Assembly (NCBI GenBank): GCA_029055435.1
Contig: JAIDDH010000148.1
Location: 9,548-47,533, forward strand
Source: Acetatifactor sp.
GTDB lineage: Bacteria; Bacillota; Clostridia; Lachnospirales; Lachnospiraceae
Direction: 5' to 3'
DNA length: 37,986 bases
Each line of letters begins with the position of its first letter. Within the stretch, counting starts at the first letter, position 1. Of this stretch, positions 19,172 through 29,900 are shown piece after piece. Under the pieces are notes generated by a model, which saw only the letters and a list, made by a program, of their open reading frames with translations, had not been told where the DNA came from and did no database searches. A program made the translations under genes and the position numbers.

Positions 19172-22100
19172 TTACAATTCGTCGTCACCATCGAAGTTAT
19201 CTTCTTCGTAATCATCATCCGAGAAGTCCTCGTCCTCCGTGCTGATCAGCTCACCGCTCACATCGTCAAACTCCTGTGCCTGATAACCCATCTCGCCCAG
19301 AGTACCGCTGTCATAATCATTGTACTTGCGGTCACCCTCCATCTCATAGCGATAATCGGTATCTCCGTAGTCGATGGTCTCCATGATCTCAACCTCGGTC
19401 TGATCCTCACGCATCACGCGCACATCCAAGCCCAGAGCCTGCAGCTCTTTTAAGAGAACCTTGAAGGACTCAGGGATGCCGGGCTCAGGGATATTGTCTC
19501 CCTTGATGATTGCCTCGTAGGTCTTCACACGGCCCACCACATCGTCGGACTTCACAGTCAGAATCTCCTGCAGGGTGTAGGATGCGCCATATGCCTCCAG
19601 CGCCCAAACCTCCATCTCTCCGAAACGCTGTCCGCCGAACTGTGCCTTACCGCCCAGAGGCTGCTGCGTCACCAGAGAGTACGGTCCCGTGGAACGGGCG
19701 TGAATCTTATCGTCCACCAGATGATGGAGCTTCAGATAATGCATGTGGCCAATGGTAACCGGGCTGTCAAAATACTCGCCGGTTCTGCCGTCCCGCAGAC
19801 GAACCTTGCCGTCTCTGGAGATGGGAACGCCCTTCCAGAGCTCTCTGTGGTCTCTGTTCTCGGACAAATACTCCATCACCTCGGGCAAAAGCTCATCTTT
19901 ATGCTTCTTTTCAAATTCTTCCCACTCCAGATTGACATAATCATTTGCCAGATCCAGAGTGTCCATAATATCATGCTCGTTTGCGCCGTCAAACACGGGC
20001 GTAGCCACATTAAAGCCCAGCGCCTTTGCCGCCAGGGACAGATGGATCTCCAATACCTGTCCAATGTTCATACGGGAAGGCACGCCCAGAGGATTCAGCA
20101 CGATGTCCAGAGGACGTCCGTTGGGAAGATAAGGCATATCCTCCACGGGAAGCACACGGGAAACCACACCCTTGTTTCCGTGGCGGCCTGCCATCTTGTC
20201 GCCCACGGAAATCTTTCTCTTCTGCGCAATATAAATGCGAACCGCCTGATTGACGCCGGGAGACAGCTCGTCACTGTTTTCCCGGGTAAACACCTTGGCG
20301 TCCACCACAATACCATACTCACCGTGAGGCACCTTCAGGGAAGTGTCGCGCACCTCTCTTGCCTTCTCGCCGAAAATAGCGCGGAGCAGTCTCTCCTCCG
20401 CCGTCAGCTCGGTCTCACCCTTGGGTGTCACCTTGCCCACCAGAATATCTCCGGCGCGCACCTCCGCACCGATGCGGATGATACCTCTGTCATCCAAATC
20501 CTTCAAAGCGTCGTCGCCCACACCGGGAACGTCACGGGTAATCTCCTCGGGTCCCAGCTTGGTGTCACGGGCTTCCGCCTCATATTCTTCAATATGCACG
20601 GAGGTATACACATCCTCCTGCACCAGTCTCTCGCTCAAAAGAACTGCATCCTCGTAGTTGTAGCCCTCCCATGTCATGAAGCCGATCAGCGGATTCTTGC
20701 CCAGAGCCAGCTCTCCCATGGAGGTGGAAGGACCATCCGCGATGACCTGCCCCTCCGCCACATGGTCGCCCTTGAACACAATGGGCTTCTGATTGTAGCA
20801 GTTGGACTGGTTGGAGCGGGAGAACTTCGTCAGATGAAATTCTGCCTTCTCTCCATCATCATACGCAATGCGAATTATATCGGAGGACACATAAGTCACA
20901 GTGCCCGCCTTCTTTGCCACCACGCAGACACCGGAGTCCACAGCGGTCTTGACCTCCATACCGGTTCCCACCACAGGAGCCTGCGTAGTCAAAAGAGGCA
21001 CTGCCTGACGCTGCATGTTGGAACCCATCAGCGCACGGTTAGCGTCATCGTTCTCCAGGAAAGGAATCAATGCGGTCGCAACGGAGAACACCATCTTGGG
21101 GGACACATCCATATAGTCAAACGCTGCCTTGGGATAAGCCTGCGTCTCCTCGCGGTAACGGCCGGAAACCATATTGTGGACAAAATGTCCCTCTGCATCC
21201 AGCGGCTCGTTTGCCTGCGCCACATGGTAATTGTCCTCCTCGTCCGCAGTCATATACAACACCTTCTCGGTGACACGGGGATTAGCTGCGTCTGTCTTGT
21301 CAATCTCACGGTAAGGCGCCTCCACAAAACCATACTCGTTGATGCGGGCATAGCTTGCCAGAGAGTTGATCAGACCGATATTGGGACCCTCGGGGGTCTC
21401 AATGGGACACATTCTTCCATAATGGGAGTAATGCACATCACGCACCTCGAATCCTGCGCGATCTCTGGACAGACCGCCGGGACCCAGTGCAGACAGACGT
21501 CTCTTGTGCGTCAGCTCACCCAGAGGATTGTTCTGATCCATGAACTGGGACAGCTGGGAGGAGCCAAAGAACTCCTTCACCGCAGACGTCACCGGCTTAA
21601 TGTTAATCAGGCTCTGAGGGGAGATATCCTCCGCATCATGAGTGGTCATGCGCTCACGCACCACACGCTCCATTCTGGACAGACCGATGCGGTACTGGTT
21701 CTGCAAAAGCTCTCCCACCGCACGGATACGTCTGTTGCCCAGATGATCGATATCGTCGTCATTGCCCAGACCATACTCCAGATGCATATTGTAATTGATG
21801 GAGGCAATGATATCCTCCTTGGTGATATGCTTGGGCACCAGCTCATGCACATTCTTCTTGATGGCCTCACCCAGTTTCTCGGGATCATCGCCAAACTCCT
21901 CCAGAATCTGTGCCAGCACGGGATAGTAAACGCGCTCGTGAATGCCGAAGTCTCTGGGATTACACTCGATAAAGCTGGTGATATCCACCATCATATTGGA
22001 GAGAACCTTTACGTTCCTCTCCTCTGTCTGAATATATACAAAGGGCACTGCAGCGTCCTGAATGGTGTCCGCAAGCTCTGCGGTAACCTTGTCGCCCGCA

Positions 22101-23026
22101 TTTGCCAGAACCTCTCCGGTGGAAGGCTCTACCACGTCCGCTGCCAGAATCTGATGTCTGATTCTATTTCTGAATGCCAGTTTTTTATTGAATTTATATC
22201 TGCCGACCTTGGCCAAATCGTATCTTCTGGGGTCAAAAAACATAGCGTTGATAAGGCTTTCCGCACTCTCAACACTCAGGGGCTCGCCGGGACGGATCTT
22301 CTTGTACAGCTCCAACAGACCCTCCTGATAATTCTCAGCAGTGTCCTTGCCAAAGCTTGCCTCTATCTTGGGCTCATCGCCAAACACCTCGCGGATCTCG
22401 TCGTTGGTACCGATACCCAGAGCTCTAAGCAGCACAGTGATGGGAACCTTGCGGGTCCTGTCCACACGCACATAAAAAACGTCATTGGAATCCGTCTCAT
22501 ACTCCAGCCATGCACCGCGGTTGGGAATCACGGTACAGGAGAACAGTCTCTTACCGAGCTTATCGTGGGCAATGCCATAATAAATGCCGGGAGAACGTAC
22601 CAGCTGGCTTACAATGACACGCTCCGCGCCATTGATTACAAAGGTGCCTGTCTCAGTCATCAGCGGCAGATCACCCATAAAAATCTCGTGCTCACTGATT
22701 TCCTCTTTCTCCTTATTGTAAAGGCGAACCTTTACTTTAAGAGGTGCAGCAAAGGTCGCATCTCTCTCCTTGCATTCCTCGATAGAATACTTCACATCAT
22801 CCCTGCACAACTCAAAATCCACGAATTCAAGACTCAAGGAACCGCTGTAATCGGCGATAGGGGAGATATCGTCGAAGACCTCTTTCAAGCCTTCATCCAA
22901 AAACCACTGATAGGAGTCTTTCTGGACTTCGATCAGGTTGGGCATCTCCAGAACCTCTTTCTGCCTTGAATAACTCATACGCATAACCTTGTTGCCGGCC
23001 ATGGGACGTATTCTGTTTTTTTCCAT
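19172..23026 (-). CDS. rpoB: RNA polymerase beta subunit
   Basis: The beta subunit forms the other half of the polymerase active cleft and is the target of rifamycins. The rifampicin region (near 21440-21575) reads [20 protein letters not shown] and then SALGPGGL, wild type at the common resistance positions. I place the start at the ATG at 23024-23026 (MEKNRIRP), with GGGGTG 8 bases upstream; an ATG two codons earlier and an open frame to 23095 also exist. It is about 1284 residues long and ends in a very acidic tail. Its own promoter and a leader hairpin lie in the 232-base gap after rplL. Confidence 0.98.
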   Translation of the reverse strand: MEKNRIRPMAGNKVMRMSYSRQKEVLEMPNLIEVQKDSYQWFLDEGLKEVFDDISPIADYSGSLSLEFVDFELCRDDVKYSIEECKERDATFAAPLKVKVRLYNKEKEEISEHEIFMGDLPLMTETGTFVINGAERVIVSQLVRSPGIYYGIAHDKLGKRLFSCTVIPNRGAWLEYETDSNDVFYVRVDRTRKVPITVLLRALGIGTNDEIREVFGDEPKIEASFGKDTAENYQEGLLELYKKIRPGEPLSVESAESLINAMFFDPRRYDLAKVGRYKFNKKLAFRNRIRHQILAADVVEPSTGEVLANAGDKVTAELADTIQDAAVPFVYIQTEERNVKVLSNMMVDITSFIECNPRDFGIHERVYYPVLAQILEEFGDDPEKLGEAIKKNVHELVPKHITKEDIIASINYNMHLEYGLGNDDDIDHLGNRRIRAVGELLQNQYRIGLSRMERVVRERMTTHDAEDISPQSLINIKPVTSAVKEFFGSSQLSQFMDQNNPLGELTHKRRLSALGPGGLSRDRAGFEVRDVHYSHYGRMCPIETPEGPNIGLINSLASYARINEYGFVEAPYREIDKTDAANPRVTEKVLYMTADEEDNYHVAQANEPLDAEGHFVHNMVSGRYREETQAYPKAAFDYMDVSPKMVFSVATALIPFLENDDANRALMGSNMQRQAVPLLTTQAPVVGTGMEVKTAVDSGVCVVAKKAGTVTYVSSDIIRIAYDDGEKAEFHLTKFSRSNQSNCYNQKPIVFKGDHVAEGQVIADGPSTSMGELALGKNPLIGFMTWEGYNYEDAVLLSERLVQEDVYTSVHIEEYEAEARDTKLGPEEITRDVPGVGDDALKDLDDRGIIRIGAEVRAGDILVGKVTPKGETELTAEERLLRAIFGEKAREVRDTSLKVPHGEYGIVVDAKVFTRENSDELSPGVNQAVRIYIAQKRKISVGDKMAGRHGNKGVVSRVLPVEDMPYLPNGRPLDIVLNPLGVPSRMNIGQVLEIHLSLAAKALGFNVATPVFDGANEHDIMDTLDLANDYVNLEWEEFEKKHKDELLPEVMEYLSENRDHRELWKGVPISRDGKVRLRDGRTGEYFDSPVTIGHMHYLKLHHLVDDKIHARSTGPYSLVTQQPLGGKAQFGGQRFGEMEVWALEAYGASYTLQEILTVKSDDVVGRVKTYEAIIKGDNIPEPGIPESFKVLLKELQALGLDVRVMREDQTEVEIMETIDYGDTDYRYEMEGDRKYNDYDSGTLGEMGYQAQEFDDVSGELISTEDEDFSDDDYEEDNFDGDDEL

Positions 23027-23106
23027 TGACATTTCACCCCGTTCTTCTTGATTTGTTGCCGCAATCCGCCGCATACTGCTGTGATGATTAATCACATGGC
23101 AGAACA

Positions 23107-23135
23107 GCCTGTTTTACCTTCGGAGAAAAACAGGC
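23107..23135 (-). promoter_or_regulatory. Leader hairpin of rpoB
   Basis: A perfect 9-bp stem GCCTGTTTT/AAAACAGGC with an 11-base loop lies in the untranslated leader between the rpoB promoter and its start codon. Possible roles are mRNA stability or attenuation; the sequence alone does not decide. Confidence 0.6.
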
Positions 23136-23162
23136 CCACTTCCACACAATAGTGCATTTTTC

Positions 23163-23191
23163 ATGATAACACAACAATGGACGAGAGTCAA
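23163..23191 (-). promoter_or_regulatory. Predicted sigma-70 promoter of rpoBC
   Basis: TTGACT (23186-23191) and TATCAT (23163-23168) are 17 bases apart on the minus strand. Lying after the rplL terminator, this allows polymerase genes to be set separately from L10/L12. Confidence 0.82.
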
Positions 23192-23210
23192 GAAATTTTT
23201 GGCAGAATTT

Positions 23211-23239
23211 AAAACAGCTCCCGCAATTTCTGCGGGAGC
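23211..23239 (-). terminator. Terminator/attenuator between rplL and rpoB
   Basis: A perfect 9-bp stem GCTCCCGCA/TGCGGGAGC with a 5-base loop is followed by TGTTTT on the minus strand, 20 bases after rplL. The interrupted U-run suggests partial termination, as is known between rplL and rpoB in other bacteria. Confidence 0.8.
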
Positions 23240-23258
23240 CGTCTGTGTACGGTTTTGA

Positions 23259-23633
23259 TTACTTAAGGGTAGCCTTAGCGCCAACTTCCTCAAGTTTCTT
23301 CTTGATCTCCTCAGCCTCTTCCTTGGAAGCGCCCTCTTTGATAACCTTGGGAGCGCCGTCTACAGCGTCCTTAGCTTCCTTCAGGCCCAGACCGGTAATC
23401 TCACGAACAACCTTGATAACCTTAACCTTCTCAGCGCCAACCTCGGTCAGCTCAACATCGAACTCGGTCTTCTCGTCTGCTGCATCAGCAGTTGCGCCTG
23501 CTGCTGCAACTACAACGCCTGCTGCTGCGGATACACCGAACTCCTCCTCACATGCTTTTACCAGATCATTCAACTCTAATACGGTCAACTCTTTGATTGC
23601 ATCAATCAGTTCCTGTGCTGTCAACTTAGCCAT
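23259..23633 (-). CDS. rplL: 50S ribosomal protein L7/L12
   Basis: L7/L12 is the multi-copy stalk protein that recruits translation GTPases. It has an N-terminal dimerisation domain, an Ala-rich hinge ([17 protein letters not shown]) and the conserved globular C-terminal domain ending with [12 protein letters not shown]. The start is the ATG at 23631-23633 ([10 protein letters not shown]), with GGAGG 8 bases upstream, giving 124 residues. Confidence 0.98.
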   Translation of the reverse strand: MAKLTAQELIDAIKELTVLELNDLVKACEEEFGVSAAAGVVVAAAGATADAADEKTEFDVELTEVGAEKVKVIKVVREITGLGLKEAKDAVDGAPKVIKEGASKEEAEEIKKKLEEVGAKATLK

Positions 23634-23721
23634 TTTCATTTCCTCCATTTTCTTTTATTGTTTTCTCACGCGCAGCACTGTGCGCGTCTGTCGCGGCATT
23701 CGCATCTGCCGTATTCAACTC

Positions 23722-24300
23722 TTATTCTGCGGCAGGAGCTTCCTCTGCGGGCGCTTCTGCTGCAGGCGCCTCTTCCACAGCGGGAGCCTCTGCTGCGGGT
23801 GCTTCACATGCGGACGCGCCGCCTTTTTCCGCCAACTGGTTCATAACACGTGCGAAATTGGTGATCGGGCTCTGCAAGCTGCCAAGCAGTTTGGAGATGA
23901 GCACCTCTCTGGAAGGAATGCTTGCGATAGCTGCCATTCCCTTCGCATCGTACACAGTGCCTTCTACCACGCCGCCCTTGATCTCCAGCTTATCTGCTTT
24001 CTTTGCAAACTCTGCGATCACTCTGGCGGGAGCAGTAGCGTCGTCGGTGGAGATAGCCACCGCACTGGGACCCTCAAGATAAGGAGCCAAAGCTTCAAAC
24101 TCTGTGCCCTGGAAAGCACGGGTCATGTAGGTGTTCTTGTACACCTTGTAGACAACTCCTGCCTCACGCAGATTTCTGCGGAGCTGTGTGTCCTGCTCAA
24201 CGGTCAGTCCGCGGTAATCAACCAGCACAACTGACTGCGCATCTTTGATTTTGGCAGAAATCTCTTCCACGATGGGCTGCTTCAATTCAACCTTTGCCAT
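23722..24300 (-). CDS. rplJ: 50S ribosomal protein L10
   Basis: L10 anchors the L7/L12 stalk to 23S rRNA. The 192-residue protein has the standard L10 domain plus a C-terminal extension (about residues 168-192) made of Ala/Glu/Pro repeats (AEAPA...EEAPAAE), longer and more repetitive than in many relatives. It starts after an AGGAGG site and is preceded by an L10 autoregulatory leader. A giant flagellin gene lies upstream on the other strand. Confidence 0.98.
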   Translation of the reverse strand: MAKVELKQPIVEEISAKIKDAQSVVLVDYRGLTVEQDTQLRRNLREAGVVYKVYKNTYMTRAFQGTEFEALAPYLEGPSAVAISTDDATAPARVIAEFAKKADKLEIKGGVVEGTVYDAKGMAAIASIPSREVLISKLLGSLQSPITNFARVMNQLAEKGGASACEAPAAEAPAVEEAPAAEAPAEEAPAAE

Positions 24301-24352
24301 TTTTTTACCTCCTTTTAGATTTGTTGCCGAAGGAGTTCAAACATCTATCGAT

Positions 24353-24472
24353 AAAAAACGTCTCCCCGAGACAGGAAGACGCAGTTTTCACTCATTGAAA
24401 CTCTCTCCTCGGTAGGCGCTTTGCTTACGTCCTTTCGGACACCTACTGTCTTCGGCTTGGTCTTACGACCTT
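24353..24472 (-). ncRNA. L10 ribosomal protein leader with attenuator
   Basis: The leader shows the elements of the L10 leader: a CCGAAGACAGTAGGTG segment pairing with GCGCCTACCGAGG across a GAAAGGAC loop, and downstream a CGTCTTCC/GGGGAGACG stem followed by GTTTTTT at its end (24353-24383), an intrinsic terminator. In the known family, excess L10-L12 complex binds the leader and lowers rplJL expression. Confidence 0.88.
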
Positions 24473-24476
24473 TGAT

Positions 24477-24505
24477 AGGTTATCACAATTCCCATGGGCT
24501 GTCAA
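24477..24505 (-). promoter_or_regulatory. Predicted promoter of rplJ-rplL
   Basis: A perfect TTGACA (24500-24505) is followed after 17 bases by TAACCT (24477-24482) on the minus strand, just before the L10 leader. The -10 is weak but the position is right. Confidence 0.65.
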
Positions 24506-24676
24506 GAGCCGTTTACATTTTTCTCATGACTTGTTTCTAAAAAATTTTAATTTTCTAGTTATTTTTTATCACAATATGTTATAATTTATCAAGATATGTT
24601 TTTGATCTGTACAACACATATCTCAATTGTATTATTAAACCATTAATCAAAATGCACACTACAAGGAGGAAGAAAG
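24506..24676 (+). promoter_or_regulatory. AT-rich upstream region of the flagellin gene
   Basis: The only promoter-like element I see is TGTTATAAT, an extended -10, at 24577-24585, without a good -35. No sigma-28 site (TAAA, 15 bases, GCCGATAT) is recognisable, unlike before the FliD-like gene. AAGGAGG sits 7 bases before the ATG. Nothing else is evident in this stretch. Confidence 0.4.
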
Positions 24677-27600
24677 ATGCTATCAGTACACACAAATATG
24701 GCCGCATTGAATGCGGGCAGACAATTGGGAATAACCAACAAAAAGACTGCCACGGGTGCAGAGAAGTTGTCATCAGGCTACAAGATTAATCGGGCTGCCG
24801 ATGACGCAGCCAGTTTATCTATGTCTGAAAAAATGCGTTGGATGATCCGCGGTCTACACCAAGGAACCGATAATACCATAGATGGCATTTCCTGGCTTCA
24901 GACCGGTGACGGTGCCATGAACGAGATCAACGACATCGTCCATCGAATAACGGAGTTGTCCGTAAAGGGCTCAAACGACACTCTGACCGATGAAGACAGG
25001 CTGATGGTGGATATTGAGATCCAGCAATTGAAGAAACAGATTAATATGATTAGTAAAAACACCACATTCAATGAAATCCCAATATTTGACGACTCCGCCC
25101 TGTGCATGGATGTGTTTGGAGCAGCGGACAACCTACAAATCTTCAATGCGTCTTATGAGGATATGACCAATGAAGTCTCCTTTGGAGGCGTTGCATTCCA
25201 TGGAGAGCGCATCACTTGGGACACCATTGATCCGGACATGGTGTTCATCAATCCAGATACAGGTAAAGAGATTTTCAAAGAAGGCATATATACCTATACT
25301 ACACAGAGCGGGCACCAGCTCCAAATCTTCTGCGACAAAGACACGGAAGTACCCAAGCTTCACCTTAAAAAAATGATCAACACCGAGCCTGCCGGACTGA
25401 TTATCGACAACGAGCATTTTGCTTGGGAAGAATTATTGGATGAAGACGGAATTCCATGCACTCCTGACAACGTCCATAGCGGTGCATGGGGACTGAATTA
25501 TCACGGGGCAATCTTTTCCCTCTATGTTCCAGGAAAAGTCAGCAATTATGACGAACTATCCGAAGCACTCAAAAAAGCCAACAGTGAGAAGGCGCAATAT
25601 GTATGGGAAACCTATTATGTAGACAGCCAACCGGAGCAAGCGGTGGACGTGACAACCATCAATCAAATAAAAATATCCAATACGCTTGCGTCAGAGATAG
25701 CTCAGTCAAGCACTTATTCCATTACCGTGAAAGCCGATGAAAACGGCATCCGGCTGGAAGATAATAACGGGAACACACTTGCAGGTTCCAAAAAAAGCTG
25801 GTCAGATCTGGCAATCAACAGTTGGAAGTCCGGCAGCGATATCTCCGATACACAGACCTATGAATATTACACTGGCACACAAGATGACCCATATTTCTCC
25901 TTTGAGTTCACATTGTCGAATATAACAAGCGTGGATTCCGTCATTGATGGCTTAGACGGCATGGTCATCAGCCAGCAGAGCATCACGGCAGACTATGCTC
26001 CGGAAATCACGATTAATAATACCATCAACTCTAATATCCTCAGTCTTTCGTCAAGCACTAACCCGAATATGGTTTCTTTTCAGCGGGAGGTGGAATTGGG
26101 AAGGAATTTTGACCAAAAAGAAATTGATGGTGTGTCAGCATCGAATATCAATATCGAAAACGGCGCCGCTGTCATTGCATTCAAAGGAACCAATGGCAAT
26201 GACGTAATAACCCTTACGAGCACCAATAATTTAACAAATGTTAGCAAGCAGCTCGAAAATGATCTGAATCAGTATATGGATTATGTAGTTAAACAGAAAA
26301 CCGCATATCTGGTGGACGGAAAAGATCCTGATGATGCCTTTAAAGCTATCGTAGATCTCAAGGATATCGTAGGAGCCGGGAATATTACCGTAGAAGGTTA
26401 CTTTAGTGAAACAGTTACCATTGACGATGCCTCCATGAACAAGACAGACGGCGCTCCGGGAATCAATGGTTCCACATACCCCACCGCATTTATAGACTTC
26501 CAAGACATTACTGATGTGAGCGTATTGGCCGGAGCAGGATTTGATTCCACTTGTAAGACTTGTAGCAATCACTATAGCATCGTATTCGATTATAATATAT
26601 CTGCAACCGGAAGTACTCAGACCACCGGCAATGGATATGAATACAGCATGACAAAAGATGGCAATGACTATTTTCTCAAAATAGACATCGCCTCCTTGCG
26701 AAATAATGGCGTGGCAGACGGAACAAGTCTGGCAAATGCCCTTGTGGAAATCACTTCCCAAGGCTTTGATTTCCATTACACCCAGTACGCGGCTCAAGGT
26801 AGTAAACTGTATATATACGACAACCGGCAAAGCAATGTCGGGACGCAGAATGCTTCCTTTTATACCAAGCCCTATTCAGCCACCAGCCAGGACACACTTG
26901 CAATCACCACTCGTTCCAAACAAGGTGATTATATCAATTTACGTTATACTTATGATTATGCCGATGCTGCAAACCGGGTATCTGTCAGCATGCAGGAGGA
27001 TGATACCAACGGCAGCTATATAAAAATATTGAATCCCGACGGCAGTCAAGGCTATAAACTTGAAAAGGATTGGAATCCGACACAGGACACATTGGCAGAC
27101 TCCCACAAATATTCGGTCGAAGTTGCATATAAAGATGGCCAAAATAACATTGTCAGTCAGACAGAAGCCCAGAAAGATTATGCCAATACCGCAGTAGAAA
27201 GCATGCTGAAGGCTACTACAATCTCACTCAACGCGCAAAACTATACTTACATGAAAGTCAAGGGTAATGAAAAACAGAATGTAGCAATCAGAGCCGTGTT
27301 TGAGTCAGATGTAAGACTGATCCCTCAGGACAATGGTATACACATCAAGCACAGCAGTTTGACTAATGACCGTACCACCATTCCACGCTTTGCCATGAAC
27401 ACCGTAGTCATGGGGCTTTATGCCGCAGGCACCAAAACTGTCGAACAGTCTCAAAACACTCTAAACTATACCAAGAAAGCTCTACGGTATGTGGCGGAGA
27501 AACGCTCTCTATACGGCGCTTACCAAAATCGACTGGAGCATACTTATCAAAACAATCTGAATAAACTGGAAAACACCACGGCAGCCGAATCCCGCATCCG

Positions 27601-27727
27601 GGACACCGATATGGCAAATGAAATGGTGGCACATTCCAATAACAATATCCTCCAACAGGCTGCCACCAGCATGTTAAGCCAGGCAAACCAGCAGTCCAAT
27701 GCCGTATTATATCTTCTGCGGACATAA
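24677..27727 (+). CDS. Giant flagellin with large hypervariable central domain
   Basis: This is a filament subunit exported by the flagellar type III system. Residues 1-140 are a classic flagellin N-terminal helical domain (LSVHTNMAALNAGRQL, LSSGYKINRAADDAA). Residues 925-1016 are the matching C-terminal domain (AESRIRDTDMANEMV and the final LLRT). Between them lie about 780 residues of beta-rich, Asn/Thr/Ser-rich sequence, so the protein is more than three times the length of a minimal flagellin. No HExxH motif is seen, so it is not a flagellinolysin. It has five cysteines, including a CxxC at 626-629, which is rare in flagellins. It stands alone on the plus strand between rplJ and rplA. The central domain may be glycosylated by the nearby sugar genes; that is inference. 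Confidence 0.94.
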   Translation: MLSVHTNMAALNAGRQLGITNKKTATGAEKLSSGYKINRAADDAASLSMSEKMRWMIRGLHQGTDNTIDGISWLQTGDGAMNEINDIVHRITELSVKGSNDTLTDEDRLMVDIEIQQLKKQINMISKNTTFNEIPIFDDSALCMDVFGAADNLQIFNASYEDMTNEVSFGGVAFHGERITWDTIDPDMVFINPDTGKEIFKEGIYTYTTQSGHQLQIFCDKDTEVPKLHLKKMINTEPAGLIIDNEHFAWEELLDEDGIPCTPDNVHSGAWGLNYHGAIFSLYVPGKVSNYDELSEALKKANSEKAQYVWETYYVDSQPEQAVDVTTINQIKISNTLASEIAQSSTYSITVKADENGIRLEDNNGNTLAGSKKSWSDLAINSWKSGSDISDTQTYEYYTGTQDDPYFSFEFTLSNITSVDSVIDGLDGMVISQQSITADYAPEITINNTINSNILSLSSSTNPNMVSFQREVELGRNFDQKEIDGVSASNINIENGAAVIAFKGTNGNDVITLTSTNNLTNVSKQLENDLNQYMDYVVKQKTAYLVDGKDPDDAFKAIVDLKDIVGAGNITVEGYFSETVTIDDASMNKTDGAPGINGSTYPTAFIDFQDITDVSVLAGAGFDSTCKTCSNHYSIVFDYNISATGSTQTTGNGYEYSMTKDGNDYFLKIDIASLRNNGVADGTSLANALVEITSQGFDFHYTQYAAQGSKLYIYDNRQSNVGTQNASFYTKPYSATSQDTLAITTRSKQGDYINLRYTYDYADAANRVSVSMQEDDTNGSYIKILNPDGSQGYKLEKDWNPTQDTLADSHKYSVEVAYKDGQNNIVSQTEAQKDYANTAVESMLKATTISLNAQNYTYMKVKGNEKQNVAIRAVFESDVRLIPQDNGIHIKHSSLTNDRTTIPRFAMNTVVMGLYAAGTKTVEQSQNTLNYTKKALRYVAEKRSLYGAYQNRLEHTYQNNLNKLENTTAAESRIRDTDMANEMVAHSNNNILQQAATSMLSQANQQSNAVLYLLRT

Positions 27728-27744
27728 CTTTACAATCATACACA

Positions 27745-27785
27745 CAAAAAAGAGCTTCGGTCCTTAAACCGAAGCTCTCGTTTTA
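27745..27785. terminator. Bidirectional terminator between flagellin and rplA
   Basis: A perfect 11-bp inverted repeat (AGAGCTTCGGT/ACCGAAGCTCT) with a 6-base loop is flanked by CGTTTT on the plus side and TTTTTTG on the minus side, so it can end both convergent transcripts. Confidence 0.9.
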
Positions 27786-27793
27786 CATATTTC

Positions 27794-28483
27794 TCAAAAC
27801 TTTGCTACATTCACCTTTACGCCAGGTCCCATAGTGCTGGTCAGGGTGATGCTCTTCAGATACTGGCCCTTCAGTGCGCTGGGCTTTGCCTTGACGATAG
27901 CGTCCATCAGCGCCTGGAAGTTCTCCTGCAGAGCCTCCTCGGTAAAGGACACCTTACCTACAGGAACATGCACGATGTTGGTCTTGTCAAGTCTGTACTC
28001 AATCTTACCGGCTTTGATATCAGCCACGGCCTTGGTCACATCCATGGTAACCGTTCCGGCCTTGGGGTTAGGCATCAATCCCTTGGGACCCAAAACCTTA
28101 CCCAGACGGCCAACCACGCCCATCATGTCAGGGGTAGCTACCACTACGTCAAAATCAAGCCAGCCATCATTCTGAATCTTGGGAATCAGCTCCTCGCCGC
28201 CCACATAATCAGCGCCTGCAGCCTCAGCCTCGTTCAGCTTATCGCCCTTTGCAAAAACCAGAACCTTAACGGTCTTACCGGTTCCGTTGGGCAGCACTAC
28301 CGCGCCGCGGATCTGCTGCTCAGCATGACGTCCGTCACAGCCGGTTCTGATGTGTACTTCGACAGTCTCGTCAAATTTGGCCGTTGCAGCCTTCTTAACC
28401 AGTGCAATGGCCTCGTTGGGCTCATACAGAGCTGCGCGATCTACAAGCTTTGCAGCCTCGTTATATTTCTTACCATGTTTCAT
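27794..28483 (-). CDS. rplA: 50S ribosomal protein L1
   Basis: L1 binds 23S rRNA at the mobile L1 stalk near the exit site. The 229-residue protein has the full two-domain form with the conserved segments [20 protein letters not shown] and [14 protein letters not shown] precedes the start. It ends the rpmG-secE-nusG-rplK-rplA transcript, and a terminator follows. In most Firmicutes rplJ comes next; here the flagellin gene intervenes. Confidence 0.99.
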   Translation of the reverse strand: MKHGKKYNEAAKLVDRAALYEPNEAIALVKKAATAKFDETVEVHIRTGCDGRHAEQQIRGAVVLPNGTGKTVKVLVFAKGDKLNEAEAAGADYVGGEELIPKIQNDGWLDFDVVVATPDMMGVVGRLGKVLGPKGLMPNPKAGTVTMDVTKAVADIKAGKIEYRLDKTNIVHVPVGKVSFTEEALQENFQALMDAIVKAKPSALKGQYLKSITLTSTMGPGVKVNVAKF

Positions 28484-28545
28484 TTACTTTACCTCCTAGG
28501 TTCCAGCGGCAATTTAAAAAATTGCCTCCCAAATCATGTTAATAG

Positions 28546-28971
28546 TTAGTCTTCTACTACAATACCCATGCTGCGTGCAGTACCTGCAATCATGCTCATT
28601 GCTGCCTCAAGGCTTGCCGCATTCAGATCCGGCATCTTCATCTCAGCAATTTCCTGAACCTTAGCCTTGGAAATGGTAGCAACTTTCGTCTTGTTGGGAA
28701 CACCTGAACCGGATTTGATGTTGCAGGCCTTCTTCAACAGTACTGCTGCAGGGGGAGTCTTCGTAATGAAACTAAAGCTTCTGTCTGCGTATACAGTGAT
28801 GACAACGGGAATGATCACATCACCCTTGTCCGCCGTCCTTGCGTTGAACTGCTTTGTGAATTCAACGATGTTCACACCATGCTGACCCAGTGCAGGACCA
28901 ACAGGGGGAGCCGGTGTAGCCTTGCCGGCAGGAATCTGTAACTTAATGTATCCTTCTACTTTCTTTGCCAT
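28546..28971 (-). CDS. rplK: 50S ribosomal protein L11
   Basis: L11 forms part of the GTPase-associated centre of the large subunit and is the binding region for thiopeptide antibiotics. The 141-residue protein has the conserved [25 protein letters not shown] N terminus and a C-terminal rRNA-binding domain ending [18 protein letters not shown] lies before the ATG. A 173-base gap separates it from nusG; it contains a CCGG-TTCG-CCGG mini-hairpin but no clear promoter. Confidence 0.99.
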   Translation of the reverse strand: MAKKVEGYIKLQIPAGKATPAPPVGPALGQHGVNIVEFTKQFNARTADKGDVIIPVVITVYADRSFSFITKTPPAAVLLKKACNIKSGSGVPNKTKVATISKAKVQEIAEMKMPDLNAASLEAAMSMIAGTARSMGIVVED

Positions 28972-29144
28972 TGTGGCACCTCCTAATAATGTGGTAATCT
29001 GGCGCGGAAATCTCCCGGATCAATGTCCTTCGCTCTCCGCTCCCACTCGGAATGTCTGCAGTTATCTGCCAAACACATTCCTCTTGTTACAATATATTTA
29101 CCGGCGAACCGGGAAATATCAAACGACTGTCAAACAGTCCAAAC

Positions 29145-29663
29145 TCAAAGCTTTCGCACCTCTGCAAAGCTGATCTCCACAGGGGTCTCACGCCCAAACA
29201 ACTCTACGTTGATTGTGGCAGTCTGTTTGCCAAAATCCAACTTCTGAACAACACCCACCGTGTCCTTCCAGACGCCGGCAACCACCGCGATGCTGTCTCC
29301 CTCCACAAAATCGATGGAGACATTGTCCGTCTTGATTCCAAGAGGCTTCATTTCCGCCTCCGTGAGAGGCACCGGCTTACTTCCCGGCCCCACAAATCCC
29401 GTGACGCCGCGGGTGTTGCGCACAACATACCAAGTGTCGTCGTTCATCTCCATATTCAGGAGAACATATCCGGGAAACATCTTTTTCGGAACCGTCTTCT
29501 TGGCGCCGTTCTTAATCTCAACCACATCCTGCATAGGCACTCTGACCTCCAGAATCTGCTCCGCAAGATGGGGATTGTTCTCAATGGTCTTCTCAATATT
29601 GGCTTTGACCTTATTTTCATATCCGGAATAGGTATGAACTACATACCACATTGCCTCTGCCAT
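29145..29663 (-). CDS. nusG: Transcription termination/antitermination protein NusG
   Basis: NusG binds RNA polymerase and adjusts pausing, coupling to ribosomes and Rho. The 172-residue protein has the NGN domain (MWYVVHTYSGYENKVKANIE) and a KOW domain beginning FVEGDSIAVVAGVWKD. It follows secE after 16 bases with a GAGGG site, in the usual order. Confidence 0.98.
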   Translation of the reverse strand: MAEAMWYVVHTYSGYENKVKANIEKTIENNPHLAEQILEVRVPMQDVVEIKNGAKKTVPKKMFPGYVLLNMEMNDDTWYVVRNTRGVTGFVGPGSKPVPLTEAEMKPLGIKTDNVSIDFVEGDSIAVVAGVWKDTVGVVQKLDFGKQTATINVELFGRETPVEISFAEVRKL

Positions 29664-29679
29664 ACAATCGCCCTCGCTC

Positions 29680-29883
29680 TTATAAAGATGTCAGGAAATT
29701 CACACCATACTGGAAAACGTAATCCAGCACTGCAATCAGAACTCCCATCACAACAGAAATCACAACCACTGCTATGGATTGTTTCAAGGTTGACTGTCTG
29801 TCAGGCCATGAAATTTTCTTATACTCAGCCTTTACACCCTTAAAAAAACTGGGGCGGGCCTGCTTTTCTGCGGAATCTCCCAT
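29680..29883 (-). CDS. secE: Preprotein translocase subunit SecE
   Basis: SecE clamps the SecY channel of the protein export machine. The 67-residue single-span form is typical of Gram-positive bacteria: an amphipathic helix KGVKAEYKKISWPDRQ followed by one membrane helix at about 37-60. GGAGGTC precedes the start, and an unusual repeat fills the space between rpmG and secE. Confidence 0.97.
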   Translation of the reverse strand: MGDSAEKQARPSFFKGVKAEYKKISWPDRQSTLKQSIAVVVISVVMGVLIAVLDYVFQYGVNFLTSL

Positions 29884-29900
29884 TTTTGACCTCCACTCTA

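Noticed and set aside
19700..22969. A 1089-codon open frame on the plus strand, antisense to rpoB
   Set aside because: It lies wholly opposite rpoB, has no ribosome binding site, and its composition mirrors rpoB codon bias: few TTA, CTA and TCA codons leave the opposite strand open. Similar shadows exist opposite rpoC (16074-17693), fusA (10910-12544) and tuf (9250-10464).
24538..24605. Sigma-28 promoter for the flagellin gene
   Set aside because: TAAA-like and GATA-like pieces occur in the AT-rich leader but none at 15-base spacing with a convincing CCGATA element.
24677..27727. Flagellinolysin (metallopeptidase flagellin)
   Set aside because: No HExxH motif is found in the large central domain.
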